DNA of 64,000 bases from Devosia sp. SL43 (GCF_021729885.1 NZ_CP063401.1:62001-126000), one strand, 5' to 3'. Positions 39,095 through 48,935 are shown, counted from the stretch's first letter. The notes: generated from the sequence alone by a model not told the origin. Program-made: numbers and translations.

Positions 39095-40321
39095 TTATGC
39101 CGCCAACAGCCCCTTGAGCTTCACTCCGGCATCGCCCAGCGCATCAGCACTCGGCCTTGCGCCGCGTCCAATCAGCATCTCCGCCAGCCGGATATCCTTC
39201 GCCACCGCATTGCCCACGCCGATCCCGCTCGCCGCCACCAACCGGCCATCCTCTGCCATGTGAAACAGGATGGTCGCGCCATCTCCGAGATCGCGGCGCA
39301 CCACCGTGACGCCTTCATCGGAAAGCCCGGCAATCTGCAGCGTCAGCTCATACTGATCCGACCAGAACCATGGCACGCTGGCGATCGCCTCTTTGGCTCC
39401 GAGCATGTTGCGCGCAGCCAGGTTCCCCTGGTCCTGCGCGTTCCGCCAACTCTCGAGTCGCACCCGTCGCCCGCCATAAATCTCCAGCGGAAACGAGCAA
39501 CAATCGCCCGCCGCCAGGATATCCGCGTCGCCGGTCGCGAGATGCCGATCAACGGCGATGCCGTTGTCGACCGCGAGGCCCGCCTGTGCCGCCAGCGCCA
39601 CATTCGGCAAGGCGCCGATTCCCACGAGCACCAGGTCCGCGACCACGCGTCGTCCGCTGTTCAGCTGCACCGTTGCCGCGCTCACGTCACTGCGGATCGC
39701 AGCAATGTCGTCGCCAAACACCAGCTCGACGCCCTCCAGTTCGTGCCGCGCCTGTATCCGGGTGGCAATCGGCTCCGGCACCGCACGCGACAGCAGCCTG
39801 GGCAGGGCCTCGATCACCGTCACCTCGGCGCCGCGCGTCCGTGCGCTCGTGGCCAGTTCCAACCCGATAAAACCCCCGCCGACAATGGCCAGCCGCCGCC
39901 CCGGCAACAATTCCTCACGCAGCCGTCGCGCATCGTCCAGCGTCCGCAGATAGACTATCCGATCGCCCTCAACACCCAGTAGCCGCCGCGGCGACGCGCC
40001 GGTTGCCAAGAGCAGCTTGTCATAGGGCAGGGCGCGGCCATCGCCCCCAACCAGTCGCTTCGTCTCCCGATCGACCCGCTCAACCTGCAGGCCGCCACGA
40101 AACGCTATGTTCGCTTCAGCCATCCGCTCCGCCGTGGCAATGGTCTTGGCCACAAGCACCTCGGCCAGCATACCCTCCTTGCTCAGCGGCGGCCGCTCAT
40201 AGGGCAGGTGGCTCTCCCCACCGATCAGCGTGACATCGCCATCGAACCCCTGCTCGCGCAAAGCCATGGCGACCCGTGCCCCACATTCGCCGGCGCCCAC
40301 AATCACAAAATGCTGCGTCAC
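39095..40321 (-). CDS. FAD/NAD(P)H-dependent ferredoxin reductase (MocF-like)
   Basis: 408 residues from GTG 40321 (MTQHFVIVGAGECGARVA). FAD-binding GAGECG near the N-terminus, LLLATGASPRR, NAD(P)-binding AIVGGGFIGLELA (~145) and the FAD signature DILAAGDCC. The C-terminal ~90 residues match the reductase C-terminal domain of putidaredoxin-reductase-type enzymes. It should pass electrons to the Rieske ferredoxin encoded 35 bases upstream. Together with the oxygenase at 40826 it makes a three-part monooxygenase system like rhizopine MocDEF. Confidence 0.85.
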   Translation of the reverse strand: MTQHFVIVGAGECGARVAMALREQGFDGDVTLIGGESHLPYERPPLSKEGMLAEVLVAKTIATAERMAEANIAFRGGLQVERVDRETKRLVGGDGRALPYDKLLLATGASPRRLLGVEGDRIVYLRTLDDARRLREELLPGRRLAIVGGGFIGLELATSARTRGAEVTVIEALPRLLSRAVPEPIATRIQARHELEGVELVFGDDIAAIRSDVSAATVQLNSGRRVVADLVLVGIGALPNVALAAQAGLAVDNGIAVDRHLATGDADILAAGDCCSFPLEIYGGRRVRLESWRNAQDQGNLAARNMLGAKEAIASVPWFWSDQYELTLQIAGLSDEGVTVVRRDLGDGATILFHMAEDGRLVAASGIGVGNAVAKDIRLAEMLIGRGARPSADALGDAGVKLKGLLAA

Positions 40322-40356
40322 AGCCGCCTCCCAGTTTCCGCCCGCCGTCGTGGTTC

Positions 40357-40668
40357 TCAAACCTCGATGAACACCGCGCCGCCTTCGACCTTCACCGCAT
40401 AGGTCCGCAGGTTCACGCAGACCGGCGCGCCCTTGGCCTCGCCTGTCTTGTAGTTGAATCGCCCGTTATGCTTGGGGCACTCGATGATGTCGTCCATCAC
40501 CAGCCCATCCGCCAGGCTGATCTGCTCGTGCGTACAGAGTCCGTCCGTGGCGAAATACCGGTCATCAGGGCTACGATAGATGGCAAAGACCTTCCCCCCA
40601 TGGTCGAAGCGGATCACATCCTCCTCGTCCACATCGTCAGCGCCACAGGCTTCAATCCACTCGGCCAT
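40357..40668 (-). CDS. Rieske [2Fe-2S] ferredoxin (MocE-like)
   Basis: 103 residues. The Rieske ligands are complete: Cys45 and His47 in LCTHEQ, Cys64 and His67 in CPKHNGRF. Small soluble proteins of this kind shuttle electrons from a flavin reductase to an oxygenase. It lies between the oxygenase and the reductase genes, all on the minus strand, as expected for one transport chain. Confidence 0.88.
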   Translation of the reverse strand: MAEWIEACGADDVDEEDVIRFDHGGKVFAIYRSPDDRYFATDGLCTHEQISLADGLVMDDIIECPKHNGRFNYKTGEAKGAPVCVNLRTYAVKVEGGAVFIEV

Positions 40669-40716
40669 CTTGTCTGTCCTTACGTTTTAGTCGTGCCTCG
40701 ACGCACCATCAGTCGG

Positions 40717-40799
40717 CGTCACCCTCCCCTTGCGGGGAGGGAAGCGAGGTAGGACTTAGCCCTTGCTAGGTCCGTCAACCGAGCAGGAAGGGGAATGCC
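40717..40799. repeat. intergenic inverted repeat (CCTCCCC...GAAGCGAG family)
   Basis: CCTCCCCTTGCGGGGAGG is a hairpin, followed by GAAGCGAGGTAGGACTTAGC and GCTAGGTCCG, a second pair. The text GAAGCGAG(G/A)TAGGACTTAGC recurs at 53057-53207, so this is a mobile or amplified repeat. It interrupts the oxygenase-Rieske gap. Confidence 0.65.
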
Positions 40800-40825
40800 T
40801 CCGCATACGGGGCAGGGGCCAAGGC

Positions 40826-41914
40826 TTACTCCGCCGCCACCGCCCCATCGCCGTTGTGGAACACTTCCTTGTACGGCTTTGCCGTCGCCGGCAGTTCGCG
40901 CTTGAGGAAGTAGTCCTCGTTCCGCAACTGCCGCAGAAAGGCCGGGACCATCTCCCGATAGCCGTCGACGATCGACCGGTTCGGCGCCGGAAGGTCATGC
41001 TTGATCATCTCATGCAACTGCGGCAGTGCGTGGTAGGGCACCATGGGAAACATGTGGTGCTCCACGTGGTAGTTCATGTTCCAGTAAATGAAGCGGCTCA
41101 CCGGGTTCATCAGCACCGAGCGTGAATTGAGCCGGTGGTCGATCACATTATCCGCCAGCCCGCCATGTTGCAGCAGTCCGGTCAGCACATGGTGCCAGGC
41201 GCCATAGAGCCTCGGCAGTCCAACAAGCATCAGCGGCAGGATCGACCCCATCCAGATCGACAACGCAACCGTCGCCGCATAGATGGCCACCCAGATACGA
41301 GCCACTCGGATCATTTTGTGCCGCTCCATCTCGGGGATGAAGCTGGCCTCTTCCCGGGTGATGACACCGGCCGCGTTGCGCACCATGTCGATCGCGGCAT
41401 GGCCGGCATCGAGTATGCCGAAGAAGTTGAGGATCACCCGCACCAGATCGGGCGGCCGCATCACGGCAATCTCAGGGTCGCGCCCAACGATGACCGTGTC
41501 GGTATGGTGCCGCGCGTGGCTCCAGCGCCAGGTCACCGGGTTGCGCATGATCATGAAGCAGGCGATCTGGTAGACCACATCGTTCATCCACCGCGTCTTG
41601 AACGCCGTGCCATGCCCGCATTCGTGCCACCGTGAGTCCGAGGCCGAGCCATAGAGCACGCCATAGGCCAGGAAGACCGGCACAGCCCACCACGTGCCCC
41701 ACAGCAAAATGCCTGCAACTGCGAAGACCAGCATTGAGCCAAGCCAGATTGCCGTGTCGCGAATGGCCGGGCCATCGGAGCGCTGCATCAGCGCCTTCAT
41801 CGTCTTGCGGTCGATATCGCTGTGGTACCACTCAGCCGCCGCCAGCCCATTGGCGAGGGCGGCTTCCGAGCTCTTGCCCAGCAAATTGTAATCGCGTTTC
41901 GCTGATGCGGCCAT
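40826..41914 (-). CDS. membrane fatty-acid-desaturase-fold oxygenase (MocD-like)
   Basis: 362 residues. Three histidine boxes bind the di-iron centre: HECGH (97-101), HARHH (133-137) and HVEHH (283-287). Hydrophobic helices lie at about 54-80 and 205-230. The family includes desaturases, hydroxylases and the rhizopine demethylase component MocD. Its neighbours (Rieske ferredoxin, reductase and an inositol locus) favour an O-demethylating monooxygenase acting on a methylated inositol or inosamine; this is inference. It is divergent from a LacI regulator. Confidence 0.82.
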   Translation of the reverse strand: MAASAKRDYNLLGKSSEAALANGLAAAEWYHSDIDRKTMKALMQRSDGPAIRDTAIWLGSMLVFAVAGILLWGTWWAVPVFLAYGVLYGSASDSRWHECGHGTAFKTRWMNDVVYQIACFMIMRNPVTWRWSHARHHTDTVIVGRDPEIAVMRPPDLVRVILNFFGILDAGHAAIDMVRNAAGVITREEASFIPEMERHKMIRVARIWVAIYAATVALSIWMGSILPLMLVGLPRLYGAWHHVLTGLLQHGGLADNVIDHRLNSRSVLMNPVSRFIYWNMNYHVEHHMFPMVPYHALPQLHEMIKHDLPAPNRSIVDGYREMVPAFLRQLRNEDYFLKRELPATAKPYKEVFHNGDGAVAAE

Positions 41915-42019
41915 GTGTGCCTCCCGCGTGTATCTCGGTGTCAGCCAATTGGGCCGATAGGGTGCGATACATCGAATGCCATGTTGCTACGAAACTTGCG
42001 CTTTTGAGGCAATGCGATC

Positions 42020-42036
42020 ATGATGGTTTCTATCAT
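42020..42036. promoter_or_regulatory. candidate LacI-type operator upstream of the MocD-like gene
   Basis: ATGATGGTTTCTATCAT is a near-perfect 17-bp palindrome (ATGATxGxxxCxATCAT) placed 105 bases from the oxygenase start and 50 from the regulator start. LacI proteins usually bind palindromes of this size; the link to this regulator is positional. Confidence 0.45.
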
Positions 42037-42086
42037 TCGCGTCATTCTGGCTCTTCACTGGTGATGGATTATATCAAGGTTCGCTC

Positions 42087-43118
42087 ATGGCCCGTCGTCC
42101 CACCGTCGCCGATATCGCACGAGTTTCCGGCCTCAGCGTCGCAACAATCGACCGGGTGCTCAATGCCCGGCTGCCGGTGAAGTCCGAAACGGCGGAGCGT
42201 GTCTTCGCGGCGGCCGAGCAGATTGGCTATCACGGCACTGGCCTCATCCGGCGCCGGCTGGAGCAGAACCTGCCGCATTATCGCTTTGGCTTCCTGCTGC
42301 AGCGACCGGACCAGTTATTCTACCAAGACTTCGCCCGCGCGCTGGAATATGCGGCCACCACGCAAGTCCAGTTTCGAGTGCAGCCCAGCATCGCCTTCCT
42401 GCCATCGCAGATCCCCAGCGAAGTTGCCGATAGATTGCGTGAGATGGCACGGCGAACTGACGCCATTGCCATGGTCGCCGTCGATCATCCCGCCGTCACC
42501 GCTGCGGTCGCCGAGGTGCAGGCTATGGGCAAGCCCGTCTTCTCGCTGCTGTCCGATTTTGCCGCCGGCGTCCGGCACGGTTATATCGGCACCAACAATC
42601 GCAAGGTTGGGCGCACCGCCGGTTGGCTGATTGCCAAGGCGGCGCCGGGGCCCGGAAAAGTGGCGGTCTTTGTCGGCAGCCACCGCTTCCACGGCCACGA
42701 GATGCGGGAGATCGGCTTCCGCTCCTATCTCCGTGAGTCGGCGCCCGAACTCAGTATCATCGATACCCAGGTCAGCCTTGAAGACGGGGCCCTGGCACAT
42801 GAGGCTACGCTCGACCTGCTCCGGCGCCATCCCGACCTCGTCGCCATCTACGTTGCCGGTGGCGGAACAGAAGGCGTGATCCGGGCTCTGCGCGATGAGT
42901 CGATAGCCGGTCGTGTCGCCCTCGTATGCAACGAACTCAATCCCGTCACCCACGCTGCTCTGGCCGACAATATTGCTACCGCTGTGATCGGCACGCCTCT
43001 CGATACGCTGTCGCCCCAGCTCATGTCGTTGATGGCATCGGGGATTTCCGCGCCATCGGCCGATTCAAGCGGCCAGACCTTTCTGCCGTTCGATATCTAC
43101 GTGTCCGAGAATATTTGA
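42087..43118 (+). CDS. LacI-family transcriptional regulator
   Basis: 343 residues. The helix-turn-helix and hinge begin RRPTVADIARVSGLSVATID RVLN; the periplasmic-binding-like domain covers ~65-335 and includes YIGTNNRKVGRTAGWLIAKA. The sensed sugar is likely an inositol derivative because it lies between the oxygenase set and the iol genes, but this is inference. It could control both the divergent oxygenase operon and itself. Confidence 0.88.
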   Translation: MARRPTVADIARVSGLSVATIDRVLNARLPVKSETAERVFAAAEQIGYHGTGLIRRRLEQNLPHYRFGFLLQRPDQLFYQDFARALEYAATTQVQFRVQPSIAFLPSQIPSEVADRLREMARRTDAIAMVAVDHPAVTAAVAEVQAMGKPVFSLLSDFAAGVRHGYIGTNNRKVGRTAGWLIAKAAPGPGKVAVFVGSHRFHGHEMREIGFRSYLRESAPELSIIDTQVSLEDGALAHEATLDLLRRHPDLVAIYVAGGGTEGVIRALRDESIAGRVALVCNELNPVTHAALADNIATAVIGTPLDTLSPQLMSLMASGISAPSADSSGQTFLPFDIYVSENI

Positions 43119-43161
43119 TCGACCACGAGAGTATAGAAGGCGGTCTGTTTCATCCATTTTT

Positions 43162-43207
43162 GGAATGAACATTCCGCATTGACAATGCAACAGAACCTGT
43201 GTTTCAT
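43162..43207 (+). promoter_or_regulatory. IolR-type operator and promoter of the iolI-ABC-idhA operon
   Basis: A perfect GGAA-N6-TTCC palindrome (43162-43175) is followed after three bases by TTGACA (43179-43184), a 17-base spacer and TTTCAT (43202-43207). A degenerate second palindrome AGAA-N6-TTTC (43192-43205) is centred 30 bp from the first. The same arrangement stands upstream of iolC. GGAA-N6-TTCC is the reported site of the rhizobial RpiR-type IolR. Confidence 0.75.
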
Positions 43208-43268
43208 TTGAACCAACAAATGATCGGGCCATCCATAAAGCGCTCGGCATTGCAGGGAGTTGCCAATC

Positions 43269-44093
43269 TTGTCGCTCGATTTCGCGATCAACCACATGAC
43301 CGCACCGCAGCTCTCGCTCGCAGATTTCTTTGCGCTCGCGTCGGCTCTGAATGCGCCACGCGTTGAAATTCGCAACGACATATCCGGCAATGCCATCCTC
43401 AATGGCACCTCCGCCGCCGAGGTCAAGCGCCTCGCCACAGATAATGATGTATCCATCATTTCCATCAATGCGCTCCAGCATTTCAATCATTGGTCTGTTG
43501 ATCGGTCCGCCGAAGCCGAATCCCTGGCCGCCTACTGCGCCGAAAGCGGCGCAAAGGCCCTGGTTTTGGTAGCCGACAACGGTGGCCAAGTGCTTGATAG
43601 CGCAAAGCGAATTTCCGATGCGACGGATTCGCTGGTCGGACTTGTCCCCATCCTCCGCCGGTTTGGTATCATCGGTCTGGTGGAGTGTCTTGGTTTCGAG
43701 ACCTGCTCGCTTCGCTCCAAAAAGGAAGCGGTGGCCGCAATCGATGCTGCCAATGGTCGGGATGTGCTGCGACTAACGCATGACACGTTCCATCATTATC
43801 TGGCGGGCGAGCCGGACATCTATCCAGAGCTCACCGGTCTTGTTCACATCTCCGGCGTCGACGATCCCTCCGTGCCTGCCGCTGCCATGCGCGATAGTCA
43901 CCGCGTTCTTGTGGGTCCGCAGGATCGTCTAGAAAATATCATTCAAATCAAAGCTTTACGTGGCGCTGGTTATACCGGACCACTGTCCTTCGAACCCTTT
44001 GCCGAGGAACTCCGCCATCTCCGCGATCCCGCCGCGGCAGTTCGGCAATCCATGACTTTCATTACCGACGGTCTCAAGGCCAAGGCGGCCTGA
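43269..44093 (+). CDS. iolI: sugar isomerase/epimerase TIM-barrel protein (IolI-like)
   Basis: 274 residues from the TTG at 43269, with AGGGAG nine bases upstream; a TTG at 43260 is too close to that site. Family: AP-endonuclease-2-like TIM barrel, seen in MSLDFAINHMTAPQLSLADF, GLVECLGFETCSLR, LTHDTFHHYLAGE and GPLSFEPFAEEL, with metal-binding Glu, Asp and His. IolI interconverts keto-inositols. It heads the importer/idhA operon just below the IolR site. Confidence 0.78.
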   Translation: MSLDFAINHMTAPQLSLADFFALASALNAPRVEIRNDISGNAILNGTSAAEVKRLATDNDVSIISINALQHFNHWSVDRSAEAESLAAYCAESGAKALVLVADNGGQVLDSAKRISDATDSLVGLVPILRRFGIIGLVECLGFETCSLRSKKEAVAAIDAANGRDVLRLTHDTFHHYLAGEPDIYPELTGLVHISGVDDPSVPAAAMRDSHRVLVGPQDRLENIIQIKALRGAGYTGPLSFEPFAEELRHLRDPAAAVRQSMTFITDGLKAKAA

Positions 44094-44172
44094 GGCAACA
44101 AGCATTCCCGAAAAGGGATAATCCGGAAAAAGAGGGTGCGACCGGACACCTGCTCTGTGGAGGAGAAACCAA

Positions 44173-45123
44173 ATGAAGAAGCTCGTACTGGCTGCGCTGA
44201 CGACCACCATGCTGACCGGCTTTGCCGGCGCCGCCTATGCTGAAACCGTTGGCGTCAGCATGGCCGCCTTTGACGACAATTTCCTGACCGTGCTGCGCAA
44301 TGGCATGCAGGATTATGCCGGTACGCTCGAAGGCGTCGAACTGCAGGTCGAAGACGCGCAGAACGACGTGTCCAAGCAGATGAGCCAGATCCAGAACTTT
44401 ATCGCTTCCGGCGTCGACGCCATCATCGTCAACCCGGTCGATACCGACGCGACCGCGCCGATGTCCCAGCTCGCCGCCGAAGCCGGCATTGCGCTGGTTT
44501 ATGTGAACCGTCAGCCGGTGAACCTCGATACCCTGCCGGAAAAGCAGGCTTTCGTGGCTTCCAACGAAGTCGATTCCGGCACGCTCGAGACCAAGGAAGT
44601 CTGCCGCCTGCTGACCGAAGCCGGCAAGACCGAGGCCAACATTGTGGTGCTGATGGGCGAACTGTCCAACCAGGCCGCTCGCCAGCGCACCCAGGACATT
44701 CATGACGTGATCGCCACGCCGGAATGCTCGTTCATCAAGATTGCCGAGGAGCAGACCGGCAACTGGTCGCGTCAGCAGGGTGCCGACCTCGTGACCAACT
44801 GGCTCTCCGCCGGTATCGCCTTCGACGCCGTCGTCGCCAATAATGACGAAATGGCCATCGGCGCCATCCAGGCACTCAAGGCTGCCGGTATTGCCATGGA
44901 CGCTGTCATCGTCGGCGGTGTCGACGCGACGGCTGACGCTCTGGCTGCCATGGCAGCTGGCGATCTCGACGTGACCGTGTTCCAGAACGCGGCTGGTCAG
45001 GGCGCAGGCGCCCTCGATGCAGCTCTTGCTCTGGCTCGTGGCGAAGCCGTTGAACGCGAAGTCTGGATCCCGTTCGAACTGGTGACCCCGGCGAACCTCG
45101 CCGACTACCAGAACAAGAACTAA
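44173..45123 (+). CDS. sugar ABC transporter substrate-binding protein (inositol type)
   Basis: 316 residues with GGAGGAG before the ATG. A signal peptide (1-23) ends AAYAET. The mature protein is a periplasmic-binding protein of the ribose/galactose class: VSMAAFDDNFLTVLRNGM, SGVDAIIVNPVDTDAT, ANNDEMAIGAIQALKAAG. It closely matches the IbpA type used for myo-inositol, judged from family patterns and context. A strong hairpin follows, which should make this the most abundant product of the operon. Confidence 0.88.
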   Translation: MKKLVLAALTTTMLTGFAGAAYAETVGVSMAAFDDNFLTVLRNGMQDYAGTLEGVELQVEDAQNDVSKQMSQIQNFIASGVDAIIVNPVDTDATAPMSQLAAEAGIALVYVNRQPVNLDTLPEKQAFVASNEVDSGTLETKEVCRLLTEAGKTEANIVVLMGELSNQAARQRTQDIHDVIATPECSFIKIAEEQTGNWSRQQGADLVTNWLSAGIAFDAVVANNDEMAIGAIQALKAAGIAMDAVIVGGVDATADALAAMAAGDLDVTVFQNAAGQGAGALDAALALARGEAVEREVWIPFELVTPANLADYQNKN

Positions 45124-45137
45124 ACCTCTTCCTCCTG

Positions 45138-45177
45138 CGACGTCATCGCCCGGCCAATTCGCTGGGCGGTGACGTCG
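45138..45177 (+). promoter_or_regulatory. intercistronic hairpin after the substrate-binding-protein gene
   Basis: CGACGTCATCGCCC pairs over 14 bp with GGGCGGTGACGTCG (one G-U), loop of 12, and no T run. Stems like this protect the upstream mRNA from 3' exonucleases in ABC operons and so raise the level of the binding protein. Confidence 0.65.
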
Positions 45178-45259
45178 GGTGGGAAACACCTCTTGGATGC
45201 GCCCGCCAATCGGCGCATCCTTTATCAAAAACGCCCGAACGGGCAGGGAGGCGAGAGCG

Positions 45260-46798
45260 ATGGTCAGTCCGCAGACGATGCGTGCGGTCCGCGAGAGCGG
45301 CGCAGTGCCAAACGCCCCCTTCCTTCTGGAAATTGCCAACGCCCGCAAGGAATTCCCCGGCGTTGTAGCGCTCGACGATGTGTCGCTGCAACTCAAGCGC
45401 GGCACAGTCCATGCGCTGATGGGCGAGAATGGCGCCGGCAAGTCGACGCTGATGAAGATCATCGCCGGCATCTATACGCCCGATAGCGGTACGGTGACCC
45501 TGCGCGGCGTGCCCATTGTTCTGAAGTCGCCGCTCGACGCACTCGAGAACGGTATCGCCATGATCCATCAGGAACTCAACCTGATGCCGTACATGACGGT
45601 GGCCGAAAACATCTGGATTCGCCGCGAACCACTGACCCGCTTCGGCTTTGTCGATCACGGCAAGCTCAATCGCCAGACCGAAGACCTCTTCGCCCGCCTC
45701 AATATCGATATCGATCCCGAAGTGCAGGTTTCGACCCTCTCGGTGGCCAGCCGTCAGATGGTCGAGATTGCCAAGGCGGTGTCCTATGAGAGCGATGTGC
45801 TCATCATGGACGAGCCGACCTCGGCACTGACCGAGACCGAAGTGGCGCATCTGTTCCGGATCATTCGCGACCTGCGCGACCAGGGCAAAGGTATCGTCTA
45901 CATCACCCACAAGATGAGTGAGCTATTCGAGATCGCCGACGAGGTGTCGGTGTTCCGCGATGGCCGCTATATCGGCACCCACGCCTCATCCGACGTCACC
46001 CGCGACGACATCATCCGCATGATGGTCGGTCGCGAAATCACCCAGATGTTCCCCAAGGAAGAGGTGCCGATCGGTGACGTCGTGCTGTCGGTCAGGAACC
46101 TGACGCTCGATGGCGTCTTCTCCGACATTTCCTTCGACGTTCGCGCCGGCGAAATCCTCGGCGTCGCCGGCCTGGTCGGCTCGGGCCGCTCCAATGTCGC
46201 CGAAACCCTGTTCGGCGTTACACCAGCATCGTCGGGCACCATTTCGCTGTTCGGCAGCCAGGTCCAGATCACCGCGCCAGACGTGGCCATCGGCCACGGC
46301 ATGGCCTTCCTGACTGAAGATCGCAAGGATACCGGCTGCTTCCTGATGCTGGATATCCAGGAAAACATGCAGATGGCCGTCCTCAAGGGCGACAATCTCA
46401 GCTCGGGCTTCGTGCGGCAGGGTGCACTGGACAAGGTCTGCGAAGACATGAGCGCCAAGCTGCGCGTCAAAACGCCGAACCTGGCCGAGCGCGTGGAAAA
46501 TCTCTCCGGCGGCAACCAGCAGAAGGTGCTCATCGGTCGCTGGCTTCTCACCAATCCCAAGGTGCTGATCCTCGACGAGCCAACACGCGGCATTGACGTT
46601 GGCGCCAAGGCGGAAATCCACAAGCTGGTCACGCAGCTCGCCCGTCAAGGCGTGGCCGTGATCATGATTTCATCCGAGCTGCCGGAAGTCCTGGGCATGA
46701 GCGACCGCATCATGGTCATGCATCATGGCCGAGCGACGGGCTTCCTCGATCGCGCCGAGGCCGACCAGGTCAAGATCATGGACCTAGCGGCACGATGA
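45260..46798 (+). CDS. sugar ABC transporter ATP-binding protein (inositol type)
   Basis: 512 residues from ATG 45260, with AGGGAGGCGAGA upstream. It is a fused double ABC ATPase as in ribose-type importers: Walker [10 protein letters not shown] in the first half; the second half has the weaker GLVGSGRSN Walker A but a full LSGGNQQKV signature and [14 protein letters not shown]. The first-half signature is [14 protein letters not shown]. It powers uptake by the permease at 46836. Confidence 0.9.
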   Translation: MVSPQTMRAVRESGAVPNAPFLLEIANARKEFPGVVALDDVSLQLKRGTVHALMGENGAGKSTLMKIIAGIYTPDSGTVTLRGVPIVLKSPLDALENGIAMIHQELNLMPYMTVAENIWIRREPLTRFGFVDHGKLNRQTEDLFARLNIDIDPEVQVSTLSVASRQMVEIAKAVSYESDVLIMDEPTSALTETEVAHLFRIIRDLRDQGKGIVYITHKMSELFEIADEVSVFRDGRYIGTHASSDVTRDDIIRMMVGREITQMFPKEEVPIGDVVLSVRNLTLDGVFSDISFDVRAGEILGVAGLVGSGRSNVAETLFGVTPASSGTISLFGSQVQITAPDVAIGHGMAFLTEDRKDTGCFLMLDIQENMQMAVLKGDNLSSGFVRQGALDKVCEDMSAKLRVKTPNLAERVENLSGGNQQKVLIGRWLLTNPKVLILDEPTRGIDVGAKAEIHKLVTQLARQGVAVIMISSELPEVLGMSDRIMVMHHGRATGFLDRAEADQVKIMDLAAR

Positions 46799-46835
46799 CC
46801 AACCAAATCAGATACGTCGCCGGGAGGACCCAGCC

Positions 46836-47852
46836 ATGACCACGACTTCCGAGACCGTCGCGCCGCCGCGCACCCGCCGCCGCAAGCTGCCGACCGAGCT
46901 TTCCATTCTGCTCGTGCTGGCCGGCATTGCGCTGACCTTCGAGGCCCTGGGCTGGATCTTCATCGGCCAGTCCTTCCTGATGAACCAGCAGCGTCTGACC
47001 ATCATGATCCTCCAGGTGTCGGTGGTCGGTATCATCGCCGTCGGCGTTACCCAGGTCATCATCACCGGCGGCATCGACCTCAGTTCCGGCTCGGTGGTCG
47101 GTATGACAGCCATGATCGCCGCCAGCTTCGCCCAAAGCGCCGATTGGGCCCGACCGGTCTATCCGGGCCTGGTGAGCCTGCCGGTCTTCGTTCCCCTGCT
47201 GATCGGCCTCGCCATTGGCACGTTGGCCGGCATCCTCAACGGTTCGCTGATTTCCTACACCAAGATACCGCCCTTCATCGCCACGCTGGGCATGATGGTG
47301 TCGGCCCGTGGCGTGGCCAAGTGGTACACCAAGGGTCAGCCCGTCTCCGGCCTGACGCCAGAATTCAACTTCATCGGCTTCGGCATCTGGCCGGTGGTGA
47401 TCTTCCTCGGTGTCGCGCTGATTTTCCACATCGCCCTGCGTTACACCCGCTACGGCAAGTTCACCTACGCCATTGGCGCCAACCCGCAGGCCGCCCGCGT
47501 CTCGGGCATCAATATCGAAAAGCACCTGATCAAGGTTTATGCCATTGCCGGCATGCTGGCTGGCCTGGCTGGCCTCGTCACCGCCGCCCGTGCCCAGACA
47601 GCGCAAGCCGGCATGGGTGTGATGTATGAACTCGACGCCATCGCCGCAGCGGTTATCGGCGGCACCTCGCTGGCCGGCGGGCAGGGGCGTATCACCGGTA
47701 CGGTCATCGGCACGATTATCCTGGGCACCATGACCTCGGGCTTCACATTCCTGCGTGTCGACGCCTACTATCAGGAGATCATCAAGGGCATGATCATCGT
47801 CGCTGCCGTGGTGGCCGACCAATACCGCCAGCGCAAGCGCAAAAAGGCCTGA
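46836..47852 (+). CDS. sugar ABC transporter permease (inositol type)
   Basis: 338 residues. About nine hydrophobic helices are visible from ~27 to 330; family motifs are GGIDLSSGSVVGMTAMIAA, GLAIGTLAGILNGSLI, PPFIATLGMMVSARG and GGTSLAGGQGRITGTVIG, typical of the ribose-type (RbsC-like) permease. It follows the ATPase by 37 bases and precedes idhA by 45. Confidence 0.9.
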   Translation: MTTTSETVAPPRTRRRKLPTELSILLVLAGIALTFEALGWIFIGQSFLMNQQRLTIMILQVSVVGIIAVGVTQVIITGGIDLSSGSVVGMTAMIAASFAQSADWARPVYPGLVSLPVFVPLLIGLAIGTLAGILNGSLISYTKIPPFIATLGMMVSARGVAKWYTKGQPVSGLTPEFNFIGFGIWPVVIFLGVALIFHIALRYTRYGKFTYAIGANPQAARVSGINIEKHLIKVYAIAGMLAGLAGLVTAARAQTAQAGMGVMYELDAIAAAVIGGTSLAGGQGRITGTVIGTIILGTMTSGFTFLRVDAYYQEIIKGMIIVAAVVADQYRQRKRKKA

Positions 47853-47897
47853 TCCTCGTTCCGCGCCACCTCCCGGCGCCACTATCGGAGACTACAA

Positions 47898-48935
47898 ATG
47901 ACCGTTCGTTTCGGCCTGCTCGGCGCTGGCCGCATCGGCAAGGTGCATGCCAAGGCCATCACCTCCAATCCCAAGGCCAAGCTCGTCGCCGTCGCCGACG
48001 CCTTCGAGAAGGCCGCCAGTGACCTCTCCGGCCAATATGGCTGCGAGATTCGCACCATCGAGCAGATCCTGGCCTCGGCCGATATCGACGCCGTGGTCAT
48101 CTGCACGCCGACCGATACCCATGCCGACCTGATCGAGCAATTCTCCAAGGCCGGCAAGGCCATCTTCTGCGAAAAACCGATCGACCTCAGCGTCGAGCGC
48201 GTCAAGGCCTGCCTCAAGGTTGTCGATGCCGAAGGCGCGACCCTGATGGTCGGCTTCAACCGGCGGTTCGACCCACATTTCACTGCGGTGCATGACGTGA
48301 TCGCCAAGGGTGAAATCGGCGCCGTGGAAATGGTCACCATCGTCTCGCGCGACCCAGGCGCCCCTCCGGTGGACTATATCAAGCGTTCCGGTGGCATCTT
48401 CCGCGATATGACCATCCACGATTTCGACATGGCCCGCTGGCTGCTGGGCGAAGAGATCGAAACCGTGACCGCCCAGGCCTCGGTGCTGGTCGATCCCGCC
48501 ATCGGCGAAGCCGGTGATTTCGACAGCGTCTCGGTCATGCTCTCCACCGCCTCGGGCAAGCATGCCACCATCTCCAACTCCCGCCGCGCCACCTATGGCT
48601 ATGATCAGCGTATCGAAGTGCACGGCTCCAAGGGCGCAGTCTCGGCCGAAAACCAGCGCCCCGTCTCGATCGAAGTCGCCAACGCCACCGGTTATACCCG
48701 CCCACCGCTGCACGACTTCTTCATGACCCGCTACACCGAAGCTTATGCCCACGAAATCAGCAGCTTCATCGACGCCGTTGAATCAAAATCTCCGGCGTCG
48801 CCGAGTGGACTGGACGGGCTGATCGCCCTGGCGCTGGCCGATGCGGCGTTGAAGTCGGCCACGGAAGGCCGCTCGGTGAAGGTAAGCGAGATCACCGGCA
48901 CATTGGCGGATAAGAGCGTGTTCCAGGGGCGGTAA
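47898..48935 (+). CDS. idhA: inositol 2-dehydrogenase
   Basis: 345 residues; Gfo/Idh/MocA family. The NAD-binding Rossmann fold begins RFGLLGAGRIGKVHAKAI; catalytic region EKPID and the signature GGIFRDMTIHDFDMARW supply Lys, Asp and His. It oxidises myo-inositol to 2-keto-myo-inositol, the first catabolic step. It shares the operon with the importer, which supports inositol as the transported substrate. Confidence 0.88.
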   Translation: MTVRFGLLGAGRIGKVHAKAITSNPKAKLVAVADAFEKAASDLSGQYGCEIRTIEQILASADIDAVVICTPTDTHADLIEQFSKAGKAIFCEKPIDLSVERVKACLKVVDAEGATLMVGFNRRFDPHFTAVHDVIAKGEIGAVEMVTIVSRDPGAPPVDYIKRSGGIFRDMTIHDFDMARWLLGEEIETVTAQASVLVDPAIGEAGDFDSVSVMLSTASGKHATISNSRRATYGYDQRIEVHGSKGAVSAENQRPVSIEVANATGYTRPPLHDFFMTRYTEAYAHEISSFIDAVESKSPASPSGLDGLIALALADAALKSATEGRSVKVSEITGTLADKSVFQGR

